Origin: Lewinellaceae bacterium | GTDB taxonomy: Bacteria; Bacteroidota; Bacteroidia; Chitinophagales; Saprospiraceae | DNA: 64,000 nt | Direction: 5' to 3' | NCBI GenBank assembly: GCA_020636025.1 | Contig: JACJYQ010000005.1 | Location: forward strand, 1 to 64,000 | Part shown: positions 9,212 to 17,658 of the stretch, piece by piece | Numbering within the stretch: the first letter of the stretch is position 1 | Layout of the letters: each line of letters starts with the position of its first letter | The notes under the pieces: generated by a model | Seen by the model: the letters and a program-made list of their open reading frames with translations, nothing else | Database searches by the model: none | What the model was told of the DNA's origin: nothing | Translations under genes and position numbers: made by a program

Positions 9212-10045
9212 ATGAAACCGATCTTAATTTCTCTGCTCACCACAGTATGCATGCTTTTTTCAGGTTTGCACACTGAGGTGGCAGCACAACAAGGCGACTC
9301 AAGCGGTTGCTACCAGTACACTGTTAAATTTGTTTGCGGAAGGGGTGATGGCAAAATACTGGCCCTGGGCTACTACTATACCGCCATCAACATCCTGAAT
9401 GCAAACAAAGAGGCCGCTACGTTTACCAAGCAATTTGTAATTGCGCCACCAGATCGCCCGGGCAGCTGTTCTAACCCGAAATCTTTTACACTGAAGGATT
9501 GCCAGGCAATTGAAATCGATTGTCCCGAGATCATGGAATCAGCGGTGTTCCCCCAGGGCTATCGTTCCACACTCTACAAGGGTTTTGTCATTATTGAGAG
9601 TAATCAACCTCTTGACATAGTGGCCGTGTATACTGCCTCAAACTTGCGCAGACAAGTGGAGTCCATTCATACAGAACGTGTACCTGCGAACACAGATGCC
9701 GGGTGTTCAGACCTGATTGTCTCCCGCATCGATCGTCCGGAATACGATCCGGTAAAACGGGCATCTGTCATTGAAGTGAGCTTCAAAAATGTGGGATGCG
9801 CCAAATCAGAGGCTTGTTATGGACGACTTATCGATCCGTCTACACTCCAGCCAACCGGCGCACCATTTAACGATGTAGCCAGAGTGCCGGCGCTTCAGCC
9901 CGGCGAAACGGTTACCGTCACCTTCACGCTACCCTATTGGGTGTTCAATCCGGATGCCGAATTGGAGACTGAAGTTGATTACAAGAAAATGGTGTCCGAG
10001 TGCAACGAGAACAACAATACCAAAAAGTACTTCGAAAAAGGGTAA
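9212..10045 (+). CDS. secreted protein with C-terminal CARDB-like domain
   Basis: Started at MKPILISLLT because this gives a normal signal peptide (about 1-26, ending VAAQ); an in-frame ATG at 9176 would add 12 residues in front of it. The mature protein (about 250 residues) has a Cys-rich first half (CYQYTVKFVCG, CSNPKSFTLKDC, IDCPEI). The C-terminal ~110 residues, DLIVSRIDRPEYD to CNENNNTKKY, have the pattern of a CARDB immunoglobulin-like domain (ILVSF..GCA, LQPGETVTVTFTLPYW, CNENNN). CARDB domains are adhesion or spacer modules of surface proteins. No T9SS sorting domain is present. Function is unknown. Confidence 0.75.
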   Translation: MKPILISLLTTVCMLFSGLHTEVAAQQGDSSGCYQYTVKFVCGRGDGKILALGYYYTAINILNANKEAATFTKQFVIAPPDRPGSCSNPKSFTLKDCQAIEIDCPEIMESAVFPQGYRSTLYKGFVIIESNQPLDIVAVYTASNLRRQVESIHTERVPANTDAGCSDLIVSRIDRPEYDPVKRASVIEVSFKNVGCAKSEACYGRLIDPSTLQPTGAPFNDVARVPALQPGETVTVTFTLPYWVFNPDAELETEVDYKKMVSECNENNNTKKYFEKG

Positions 10046-10221
10046 AGTTTGGTTGGAGGCCGACTTAATAGCACATGCTGTGTGAAAGGCTAAATCCAGG
10101 TTTACTACTGAGTTCCTGCCGATCCAAGGTTGCTGCCTGTGTCTTCAAGACCGGGCAGTAACTGCGGGTCATTTCAACACAAACCATTAACCATCCTGTA
10201 TAACCACAAAACATTATAACC

Positions 10222-11454
10222 ATGAAGAAATATGCATTGGTACTCAGCGGAGGCGGATTTAACGGCGCTTTCCAATTTGGGGCACTTGAGTTTCTCAAGG
10301 AGAACTGGAACCTCATCAACCAGGATTCACCTCAAATGAAATTTGACATAGTTGCCGGCGTATCTGCCGGGTCCTTGAATGGCTACATGATCGCTTCTGA
10401 TCAGTTTGAAAAACTGAATGAACTGTGGGGGCAAATTGGCCTGAACGGAGAAAAAGAAATCTACACCTCAGACTTTCTGGTAAAAGACACACAAACGAAG
10501 GAAGTAAAACTTAAGCTGAACCTGAAAAAGCTGGGTGGCCGATTGATCCCGAATGTCATTTCCAATTTTTCAGTTTGGAAATCCCTTGGTCAACTGCTGT
10601 TTAATAGAAAGAAATTTATTGACAAGCTGTTGGAAAAAGTAGAACAGGAGGCACTAAGCAACATGAAAGGATTCAAATCAGTTGCTGATAACGCCCCGTT
10701 GAAACAAAAACTGGAAACGCTGGTAAGGAGAGATGCCATAAAAAACAAAATTTATCGCTGCGGATTTGTATCCCTGGATGACGGTGAATACCACACCTTC
10801 CGCCACGATCAGTTTTCTTCCGATGCAGAATTTTTACATGCTATTATAGCATCTACCTCTATGCCAATTGCCTGGGAACCAGTCCCTTCGGTAAAAGTTG
10901 GCAATACAGAGTATAAAAATTGTGTCGATGGCGCCATTCGTGAAAACTCGCCGCTAAGCGAGGTCATTGATGAAATTAATCTGGATCCATCCAATGATGA
11001 ATATACCATCATCATCATCAACTGCCACACCGGCAAAGTAAACAGCAAACCATTTGCAGATGCCAACATCGGTCAGATCGCTTTGCGCTCCCTATACGAC
11101 ATCACCTTGTCTGAAATTTTCAATACAGATCTCAAAGAATTCATACGGATTAATGATTTAGTTGCGCAAGCCGGTTCACACCGGTCGGGTCTAAAGCTAT
11201 TAAACTATGATTTCAAAAATCGGAAGCGAACAAATAAAGCTTTGAAAGATTTCAAGGCGATCCTGATCGAACCCGATGCAAATGAGCTGGGAGATCCCCT
11301 GGCCGCAGATGAGGACCTGATTACCCATAGAATTGCGCATGGAAGATTAAAAGCGGAAAAATCATTGCTTGGTGACAGCCCCTTGGGCGGAAACGGACAA
11401 AATCCTAATCAGAATGGGCCAAGCAGTGGACCACCTCAGCCCGGGACACCTTAA
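10222..11454 (+). CDS. patatin-like phospholipase
   Basis: A 410-residue cytoplasmic lipid acyl hydrolase. The anion hole is SGGGFNGAFQFGAL (about 9-22), the nucleophile Ser48 lies in GVSAGS, and the catalytic Asp236 lies in VDGAIREN, so the Ser-Asp dyad is intact. No signal peptide is present. The last ~30 residues are rich in Gly, Pro, Asn and Gln (GGNGQNPNQNGPSSGPP), probably a disordered tail. Patatins act in lipid turnover, as toxins, or as effectors of cyclic-nucleotide defence systems (CapV), but no cyclase gene is nearby, so a housekeeping or membrane-remodelling role is as likely. Confidence 0.88.
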   Translation: MKKYALVLSGGGFNGAFQFGALEFLKENWNLINQDSPQMKFDIVAGVSAGSLNGYMIASDQFEKLNELWGQIGLNGEKEIYTSDFLVKDTQTKEVKLKLNLKKLGGRLIPNVISNFSVWKSLGQLLFNRKKFIDKLLEKVEQEALSNMKGFKSVADNAPLKQKLETLVRRDAIKNKIYRCGFVSLDDGEYHTFRHDQFSSDAEFLHAIIASTSMPIAWEPVPSVKVGNTEYKNCVDGAIRENSPLSEVIDEINLDPSNDEYTIIIINCHTGKVNSKPFADANIGQIALRSLYDITLSEIFNTDLKEFIRINDLVAQAGSHRSGLKLLNYDFKNRKRTNKALKDFKAILIEPDANELGDPLAADEDLITHRIAHGRLKAEKSLLGDSPLGGNGQNPNQNGPSSGPPQPGTP

Positions 11455-11595
11455 AACTTGTTTGGGTTTTGCAATAGGAGCGAACCATATCCAAAAAGCA
11501 ACTCTCAACCCAGCCATTAATCTTAATCAGCATTTCAATAATCGCCCGGAAGCCGAAAAGGGCAACAAAGAGTAGGCATTTAAAATCTCAAAACT

Positions 11596-13086
11596 ATGTA
11601 CAACCGAATTTTCAGTCTTACACTGGCAGCAATCTTCCTTTGCTGCTTTGCATCCAGATCAATGGCCCAGGCGGGTGGAACAAATCCTCAACTTTACATG
11701 TACCGCCACAACAGTTCCCCAGGAGTATCTCCAACACCTGTCCTGGTAAACGACCTCCTCGGCACCTTGCAATGGCGTGGACTTACAGCCATTGGAGAGG
11801 TAGAACTTGGCGCCACCATCAAATCTGTGGCCACCAACGTTTCGCCTGGCATTCTGAATGGCAATATGCTGTTCGCAACAAGCGGAGCTGCCGGCCTTAC
11901 CGACAAAATGATCATCACGCCTGATGGCCTGGTGGGTATTGGCGAGCTGTCTCCAACGTTTAATCTTCATGTAGCCGGCAACACCCATACCACTGGAAGA
12001 TTCCACGGTCGTATCCATTATGATCTTGACCTTGGCAATGCCAACAGCCTTCCCTCAAGTTATGTGGATGAGGCATATTTTGAACGCAAAAATCGCCTGT
12101 CAATTGGCATGGGAGCCAACACCTACACCGATGGCGGCACGCTGAGTTTGGCACCCGGTGGCTCCAGCCTCGACAGACAAATTTTCACGGGCGGTGACGA
12201 CGGACTTTGGACACGTTCACAAACGCTCACAGGCGGCAATGGCTGGGAGCCATGGGAGAAAATCCTCACCAGTGGAGATATTAATGGAAATGTAGGACGT
12301 GTTCCTGTATTTTTTGGCGGTACTATAGGAGACCCTACAAGTGAAATGCGCAACAGCCAGTTATTCGACAATGGCACTAATGTATCCATTGGCGGCACTC
12401 ATCCTCCTACCCCCCCTACATTCAATGCTGACTATCTATTGACTGTAAATAGCCTGGGTACCGGCAACGCACTTACTGTGAACGGACAAACCTTTGTAAA
12501 CGGACGAATCGGCTTGGGCGTAGCAGCTTCCGCCACGAATCGCCTGCAGGTTTCCGGAAACAGTCAATTTGACGGTAATATTGGCTTGGGCACAGCCCCG
12601 GGTGGCAACCGTTTGGAAGTATCAGGCGACAGCCATTTTGCAGGTAGCGTAGGCATCAATAAAGCACCTTCTGCTGCCTTTGATTTAGATGTAAACGGTG
12701 ATGCCAATGTGGATGGCAAACTGGTTATTGGAAATCCTACATCCACGCCTGGTTCCCATGAACTGTACATCAACGGCAGTGCCATTGCGGAAGAAATCAT
12801 AGTAAAACTTCAGCCCAACTGGCCGGATTATGTTTTTGAAAACGATTACGATCTAAAACCTCTTTCCGAGGTAGAAGAGTTCGTAAACGAGAATAAACAC
12901 CTCCCCGGAGTTGCGACCGCCAATGAAATTTCTGAGAGCGGGCTCTCTTTGGGTTTGACACAGAAAGCTCAGATGGAAAAAATTGAAGAACTCTTCCTGT
13001 ATGTAATCCAGCAACAAAAACAACTTGAAGCACAACAAAAAACAATAGAACGTCTCGAAACTGAAATTCAAAACCTCAAAAAGTAA
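11596..13086 (+). CDS. secreted tail-fibre-like repeat protein
   Basis: A 496-residue exported protein (signal peptide about 1-24, SRSMAQ). The central part holds repeated glycine/asparagine-rich units (GRIGLGVAASATNRLQVSGN, NIGLGTAPGGNRLEVSGD, SVGINKAPSAAFDLDVNGD) like the beta-helical collar repeats of fibre proteins. The C-terminal ~90 residues carry the motif seen in many Bacteroidota fibre-like proteins: WPDYVFENDYDLKPLSEVEE, HLPGVA, LGLTQKAQMEKIEELFLYVI, then a coiled coil (QQKQLEAQQKTIERLETEIQ), which suggests trimerisation. It ends 4 bp before the metalloprotease gene and is likely co-transcribed with it. The function is probably structural at the cell surface (inference). Confidence 0.8.
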   Translation: MYNRIFSLTLAAIFLCCFASRSMAQAGGTNPQLYMYRHNSSPGVSPTPVLVNDLLGTLQWRGLTAIGEVELGATIKSVATNVSPGILNGNMLFATSGAAGLTDKMIITPDGLVGIGELSPTFNLHVAGNTHTTGRFHGRIHYDLDLGNANSLPSSYVDEAYFERKNRLSIGMGANTYTDGGTLSLAPGGSSLDRQIFTGGDDGLWTRSQTLTGGNGWEPWEKILTSGDINGNVGRVPVFFGGTIGDPTSEMRNSQLFDNGTNVSIGGTHPPTPPTFNADYLLTVNSLGTGNALTVNGQTFVNGRIGLGVAASATNRLQVSGNSQFDGNIGLGTAPGGNRLEVSGDSHFAGSVGINKAPSAAFDLDVNGDANVDGKLVIGNPTSTPGSHELYINGSAIAEEIIVKLQPNWPDYVFENDYDLKPLSEVEEFVNENKHLPGVATANEISESGLSLGLTQKAQMEKIEELFLYVIQQQKQLEAQQKTIERLETEIQNLKK

Positions 13087-13090
13087 AGCC

Positions 13091-14860
13091 ATGAAAAAGA
13101 TTTTATTCCACTACAAAATCCTTTGTCTGGCGGTATTTCTGATGTTGACTTCCAACTTGCTGAAAGCGCAGCATAATTACAAAAGCATGGTAAGCGATGG
13201 TCCTGCATCGGCGGCTGCCATGGCAGCAAAAAAAGTGAGGAATTCTGACGGCGTTGTGCGTTACAAGCTCGTTCAGATCGCTCCAGACATTTTGAAATCC
13301 AGGCAAATATCCATTGAGCTATTCGACGGAGAAACCGCCTATTTCGATCAATTTGAGCATCAAACAACATCATTGTCTGACAATTCCTGGTCGGGAAAGT
13401 CGGCTGGGAAAAAGTTTGGCAACCTGATTATCACGCAGGATTACGATGCCATACAAGCCTCTGTTTTCTGGGGGAAAAAGTTATATCGCATAGTTCCTTT
13501 GGAGGGTGAAACCTATTTGCTGTTGGAAATTGACAATTCCAATTTTCCAAACGAAGACTGTATTGATCTAAAAAACGGATCGCTGTTCCTTGACAAGCCA
13601 ACGGACTTATCAAAAGATCCCGGCGACAACCCGGTAGGATGTAATATTCGACTACTTGTAGCGTATACAGATGCTGCGAATACCTGGGCTCAAAACAACT
13701 TTTTTACGGATGCCCTGGGTTTGGCACAAGCTGCCATTGCTGCAACAAATACGTCATACAACAACAGCAATGTAAACTTCCAGGTTGAGCTGGCACATTT
13801 GGTTCGAGTTGGTTATACAGAAACTGGCAGCTTCGCCACAGATGTAGATAATTTCCAGGATCCGAGCGATGGCAACATGGATGAGATTCATGCACTTCGC
13901 GATCTGTATCGCGCTGATCTGTGTGTCCTGATCACCCAGGGAAATTCCGATTGTGGCAGGGCATATGAGATAGGAGCGGATGCAGATGAAGCATTTTGCG
14001 CCGCAAATGCCAGTTGTTGTGTCGGTAATTTTTCATTTGCGCATGAACTGGGCCACTTGTATGGCGCGCGCCACGATCCTTACGTAGATGGCAGCAGCAC
14101 ACCCTTCTCCTATGGTCACGGGTTTGTTGAATTGTCTGAACAGTGGCGAACAGTCATGTCATACAACGATGAATGTTCAGATGCCGGAAGTTCTTGCACA
14201 CGACTGGGATTTTGGTCTAATCCAAATGTAAACCACCCGACAAGTGGTACTGCGATGGGTACAACAGCCGACAACCACAATGCCAGAGTCCTGAATGAGA
14301 CTGGCAGTGCCTTGAGAGGCTTCAGAGTACAGGCAGTTAATCACATTTTGAGCAATACCACATTGGCAGGGATTACTTTTGCCGATCTGACCGCCATAAA
14401 CAGCATCATTGCCAGCAACGATTACTTTCTGGATCCAACGGCGACAGTGCAATTTCGGGCAGGAGAATTTATCAGATTATCACCCGGTTTTGAATCCAGA
14501 GCAGGTTCAATATTCAGAGCCAGCATCGAGCCTTTTGACCCATGTCCAGGTGGCAGACCCGACATCGAACGGGACAACGACATATCCTTTGGTACTGATG
14601 TGGCATTTAATTTGTTTCCGAATCCTGCTTCCGACCAGGTACACATCACCTACTTTATGAGTGAGAAAACGGATGCCTCCATGTACATATTTAATTCACT
14701 GGGTAGAAGTGTCATGGAGCCAGAACTATCAAACACCGTAAATCAAGGATTACATCAGGTAGATCTTGATTTGTCAGGTTTGCCGGATGGCATTTACTGG
14801 TGTCTGATCAGATTTTCAAACGGCGACAAGCTGCGCCGCGCTTTTGTGATAGCACGGTAA
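13091..14860 (+). CDS. T9SS-exported zinc metalloprotease
   Basis: A 589-residue protein with a signal peptide (about 1-26, LLKAQ), a propeptide-like region, and a reprolysin/metzincin-type catalytic domain with zinc motif HELGHLYGARHD (His318, Glu319, His322, His328) and a Met-turn VMSY near 355-358. A Bacteroidota surface module follows (about 418-485, LDPTATVQFRAGEFIRLSPG), then a type A T9SS C-terminal sorting domain (about 505-589: FNLFPNPASDQVHI, LPDGIYWCLI, FVIAR). It is therefore exported across the outer membrane and released or anchored after sorting-domain cleavage. It lies 4 bp after the fibre-like gene and is followed by a terminator. The substrate is unknown; protein degradation for nutrition is the usual role. 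Confidence 0.92.
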   Translation: MKKILFHYKILCLAVFLMLTSNLLKAQHNYKSMVSDGPASAAAMAAKKVRNSDGVVRYKLVQIAPDILKSRQISIELFDGETAYFDQFEHQTTSLSDNSWSGKSAGKKFGNLIITQDYDAIQASVFWGKKLYRIVPLEGETYLLLEIDNSNFPNEDCIDLKNGSLFLDKPTDLSKDPGDNPVGCNIRLLVAYTDAANTWAQNNFFTDALGLAQAAIAATNTSYNNSNVNFQVELAHLVRVGYTETGSFATDVDNFQDPSDGNMDEIHALRDLYRADLCVLITQGNSDCGRAYEIGADADEAFCAANASCCVGNFSFAHELGHLYGARHDPYVDGSSTPFSYGHGFVELSEQWRTVMSYNDECSDAGSSCTRLGFWSNPNVNHPTSGTAMGTTADNHNARVLNETGSALRGFRVQAVNHILSNTTLAGITFADLTAINSIIASNDYFLDPTATVQFRAGEFIRLSPGFESRAGSIFRASIEPFDPCPGGRPDIERDNDISFGTDVAFNLFPNPASDQVHITYFMSEKTDASMYIFNSLGRSVMEPELSNTVNQGLHQVDLDLSGLPDGIYWCLIRFSNGDKLRRAFVIAR

Positions 14861-14881
14861 GCAAATAATCCTAATCTTGAT

Positions 14882-14921
14882 ATCGGATCGGAACCAATTG
14901 GTTTCGATCCGATGTTGTTTT
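14882..14921 (+). terminator. intrinsic terminator after the metalloprotease
   Basis: ATCGGATCGGAACC (14882-14895) pairs with GGTTTCGATCCGAT (14900-14913) through 14 bp with one G-U pair and an AATT loop. It is followed by GTTGTTTT, and it starts about 20 nt beyond the stop codon. Confidence 0.75.
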
Positions 14922-15099
14922 AGGCAGTTCAGTTTCCTGAAGTGGGTTTCGCGCATATGCTACACAGAAAACTCGGCTGTGTAATCTTTACATTTTTATC
15001 TGCGCAAAATCTGCGAGAAATTAAACACCATGGACAAGGATTGCAAGCTTGCCTTTTCCACCTCTTGAAGCAGCTCATCTGATCAATTAAAATGTATAT

Positions 15100-15501
15100 A
15101 TGATTAATACAGCCATCACTTTCGGACAGTCACTGGACAAGGACAATTTTAAACTTACCAAAACCACCCTTAGCCCGGAATGCACATATAACACAGGCAA
15201 AGAAATCCTGAAAGGGCCAGATGACATTTGTCATTCCTACGAGTCAAATATGCTTGATGGCAGAAAAAAGTTCGATAAACTCGAGTGGGGACAAAGCAGG
15301 GTTGAGCAAATCTCCGGGTCTGATTTTTTGGTGCATTTCACCGACTACCTCACACACAAGGGCATTGAGCATACCTATCGATGCAGCCAAAAGCTCACTT
15401 TGGATGCTGATGGTAAAATTGTCTATATCGAGCATCTTGAAGACCTCGCTGAAAGAGCCAACCTTGATGAATTTTACCGTCAAGTGGGGCTGAAGACATA
15501 A
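15100..15501 (+). CDS. SnoaL-like (NTF2-fold) small protein
   Basis: A 133-residue cytoplasmic protein with the shape of a SnoaL/NTF2-like cone: an N-terminal helix, FKLTKTTLSPECTYNTGKEIL, a central helix, and C-terminal strands (FLVHFTDYLTHKGIEHTYRC, LTLDADGKIVYIEHLED). Such proteins are often small enzymes, stress proteins or ligand binders of unknown substrate. The start at 15100 is the only in-frame ATG that covers the fold. It is isolated by 239 bp upstream and is followed after about 95 bp by the TMTC-like gene in the same direction. Confidence 0.65.
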   Translation: MINTAITFGQSLDKDNFKLTKTTLSPECTYNTGKEILKGPDDICHSYESNMLDGRKKFDKLEWGQSRVEQISGSDFLVHFTDYLTHKGIEHTYRCSQKLTLDADGKIVYIEHLEDLAERANLDEFYRQVGLKT

Positions 15502-15595
15502 AAATCCATACTTTGTTGCGCCCTTTAGGCAAATGTCATTGCTCAATGAAATCGGGGCTCCATTATCATAATTGATTCTCCAAATCAGGATAATT

Positions 15596-17482
15596 ATGGC
15601 ATCCAAGAAGACGCAAAAAAACAAAGTAAGCCAGGCGAACACGGCTGAACCAGGATTTTTTAAAGAGCTGATGAACAAACATGTTCTGCTCATTTTTCTG
15701 GTCACCTTTCTGGTTTTTGGCAACTCACTTAATAACAAGTATGCCTACGATGACAAACCCTTCATAGAAAAGAATTATCTCGTCCAAAAGGGTCTTAAGG
15801 GCATTCCTGCGTTATTAACGACAGATTTCTGGGCAGGTTATACTGGTGTGAATCAGGCCAACCCCTCCTATCGACCATTGCCCTTGGTCACGCTCGCCGT
15901 TGAACATCAGGTCTGGGGACTAAACCCTGCGGTAAATCACTTTTTCAATCTGCTGTTTTACGGGTTCTGTTGTGTCATGGTGTTTCTTTTAATGCGGGAA
16001 TTTTTTGGAGAACGATACCCATATTTACCCATCATCACGGCCCTTGTTTTTTGTGTACATCCGATACATTCTGAAGTTGTAGCCAATGTAAAAGGGCGGG
16101 ATGACATTCTGGCCTTGATGAATGGTTTACTTGCGCTTTATCTCAGCTATAAATATGCACAAAATCAAAACAAGCGGCATTTGATGTGGGGGCTGGCTTT
16201 TTATTTTTTTGCACTGCTTTCCAAAGAGCACATCATCACCTGGGCAGCCGTAATTCCACTTAGTCTGTATTTTTTCACTCAACTGCCTGTTAAAAAGATC
16301 GTGTCCTATGCCACTCCTTTCTGGGTCCTCAGTCTGGTGTTTATGTTAATCCGATATAAAATTGTGGGTGGTGTCGTTCAACGAACAGATGCCCTGGACA
16401 ACCCTTTGTTACGTGCAGAAGGTGCCGGTGAACTTTGGGCCAGTAAAATTGCGGTGATGGGTATGTTTATCAAAAAACTCCTGATCCCATACCCGATGTC
16501 CAGCGACTACTCTTTTGACGCCATTCCGCTGAGTAACTGGGGCAGTCCGGAAGTGTATGTTTGGCTCGCTGTGTATGGGGTTTTGGCATATTTTGCCTGG
16601 AAGGGTCTTGCTTCCAAAAAGGTATATTCATACGCCATTTTACTATTCCTGATTACCATCGCACCCATTTCAAATATACTGTTCAATTACGTCGTGGCCT
16701 TTGCGGAACGCGCCATGTTCACGCCATCGCTTGGCTTTGTGCTGTTGCTTTGTACAATTGGATATTCCCTATACGCTTATGTCAGATCACGAAGTCGTAT
16801 CTCTGAAAAAGGGTTAAACCAGGCTTTTCTCGCGATTACCATAGCACTTGGCGCCTGTTATGCCTGGTGGGCATTCCAAAGAAATCCGGTTTGGAAAGAC
16901 GATCTCACGTTGTTCTCCACAGATGTAAAAACACAGCCAAACAGCGTGCGGCTCAATATGAATTATGCCGAGGAACTGATTGATAAAAACACCCAGCAAA
17001 ATCCGGTGGCTATAAATGATGAGCTTCGGGAAGCCCAACAATGCATCGATAAAATTAAATCCCTAACTCCTGATCTCGCCAGGGTACATCTGGTTGCCGG
17101 GAGTCTTGACAAGATTACCGGCGACTACGAAAGTGCCGAAAAGGCCTTTCTGAAAGCCAAGGAAATTGATCCAAACAATCCAAGGATTTACTTCAATTTG
17201 GGAATCGTAGCACAGTTCAAAGAAGATCTGGAGGGCGCAAAAGCCAACTATGAAAAAGCGCTGGAAATATTCCCAAATTACGCAGCTGTGTTATCTAACC
17301 TCGCGGTGATTTACGGTCGTCAAAACCAGCTAGATAAATGCATAGAACTGCTGGAAAGATCAGTGGCACTCGAGCCGGAAGGAAACTCAGCCTATGCCAA
17401 CCTCGAAAGAGCCTATTCCCTAAAAGGAGATAAAATCAAATCAAACTACTACAAAAACCTAAAACAAAAAATGAACAAATAA
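15596..17482 (+). CDS. TMTC-like membrane protein with C-terminal TPRs
   Basis: Started at MASKKTQKNK because an AGGA-like sequence precedes it; an upstream in-frame codon at 15572 would add 8 residues. About 628 residues with some ten membrane segments, then TPRs (about 460-620, YESAEKAFLKAKEIDPNNPR). The luminal-loop signatures match TMTC/GT-C type proteins: YDDKPFI in the first loop and CVHPIHSEVVANVKGRDDIL. Eukaryotic TMTC proteins are O-mannosyltransferases, so transfer of sugar to exported proteins is the best guess but is not shown for bacterial members. A paralogue lies at 38536. The stop codon abuts the 48-bp tandem repeat. Confidence 0.8.
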   Translation: MASKKTQKNKVSQANTAEPGFFKELMNKHVLLIFLVTFLVFGNSLNNKYAYDDKPFIEKNYLVQKGLKGIPALLTTDFWAGYTGVNQANPSYRPLPLVTLAVEHQVWGLNPAVNHFFNLLFYGFCCVMVFLLMREFFGERYPYLPIITALVFCVHPIHSEVVANVKGRDDILALMNGLLALYLSYKYAQNQNKRHLMWGLAFYFFALLSKEHIITWAAVIPLSLYFFTQLPVKKIVSYATPFWVLSLVFMLIRYKIVGGVVQRTDALDNPLLRAEGAGELWASKIAVMGMFIKKLLIPYPMSSDYSFDAIPLSNWGSPEVYVWLAVYGVLAYFAWKGLASKKVYSYAILLFLITIAPISNILFNYVVAFAERAMFTPSLGFVLLLCTIGYSLYAYVRSRSRISEKGLNQAFLAITIALGACYAWWAFQRNPVWKDDLTLFSTDVKTQPNSVRLNMNYAEELIDKNTQQNPVAINDELREAQQCIDKIKSLTPDLARVHLVAGSLDKITGDYESAEKAFLKAKEIDPNNPRIYFNLGIVAQFKEDLEGAKANYEKALEIFPNYAAVLSNLAVIYGRQNQLDKCIELLERSVALEPEGNSAYANLERAYSLKGDKIKSNYYKNLKQKMNK

Positions 17483-17626
17483 GCTCCAAAGGAGCAGCTT
17501 CTCATAACATAGGGTGAAGCCCTATAGAAAGCTCCAAAGGAGCGACATCACATAACATAGGGTGAAGCCCTATGAAAAGCTCCAAAGGAGCGACATCACA
17601 TAACATAGGGTGAAGCCCTATGAACG
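17483..17626. repeat. 3 x 48-bp twin-hairpin tandem repeat
   Basis: Three direct copies start at 17483, 17531 and 17579 with exactly 48-bp spacing. Each copy has two hairpins: GCTCC-AAA-GGAGC and ATAGGG-TGAAG-CCCTAT, joined by a short linker. Copies two and three are almost identical; copy one differs in its linker. The array fills the gap between two convergent genes (stops at 17482 and 17659), so it may serve as a bidirectional transcription end, or it may be a REP-like mobile palindrome family. Confidence 0.9.
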
Positions 17627-17658
17627 ACTACAGCTAAGCCTATTCGGCAGCGCCTCTC

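Noticed and set aside
10222..11454. CBASS-type (CapV) defence system
   Set aside because: The patatin gene has no cyclase or Cap accessory genes nearby, so defence cannot be supported.
17483..17626. CRISPR-like array
   Set aside because: The units abut each other with no variable spacers and no cas gene is near; this is a tandem hairpin repeat.
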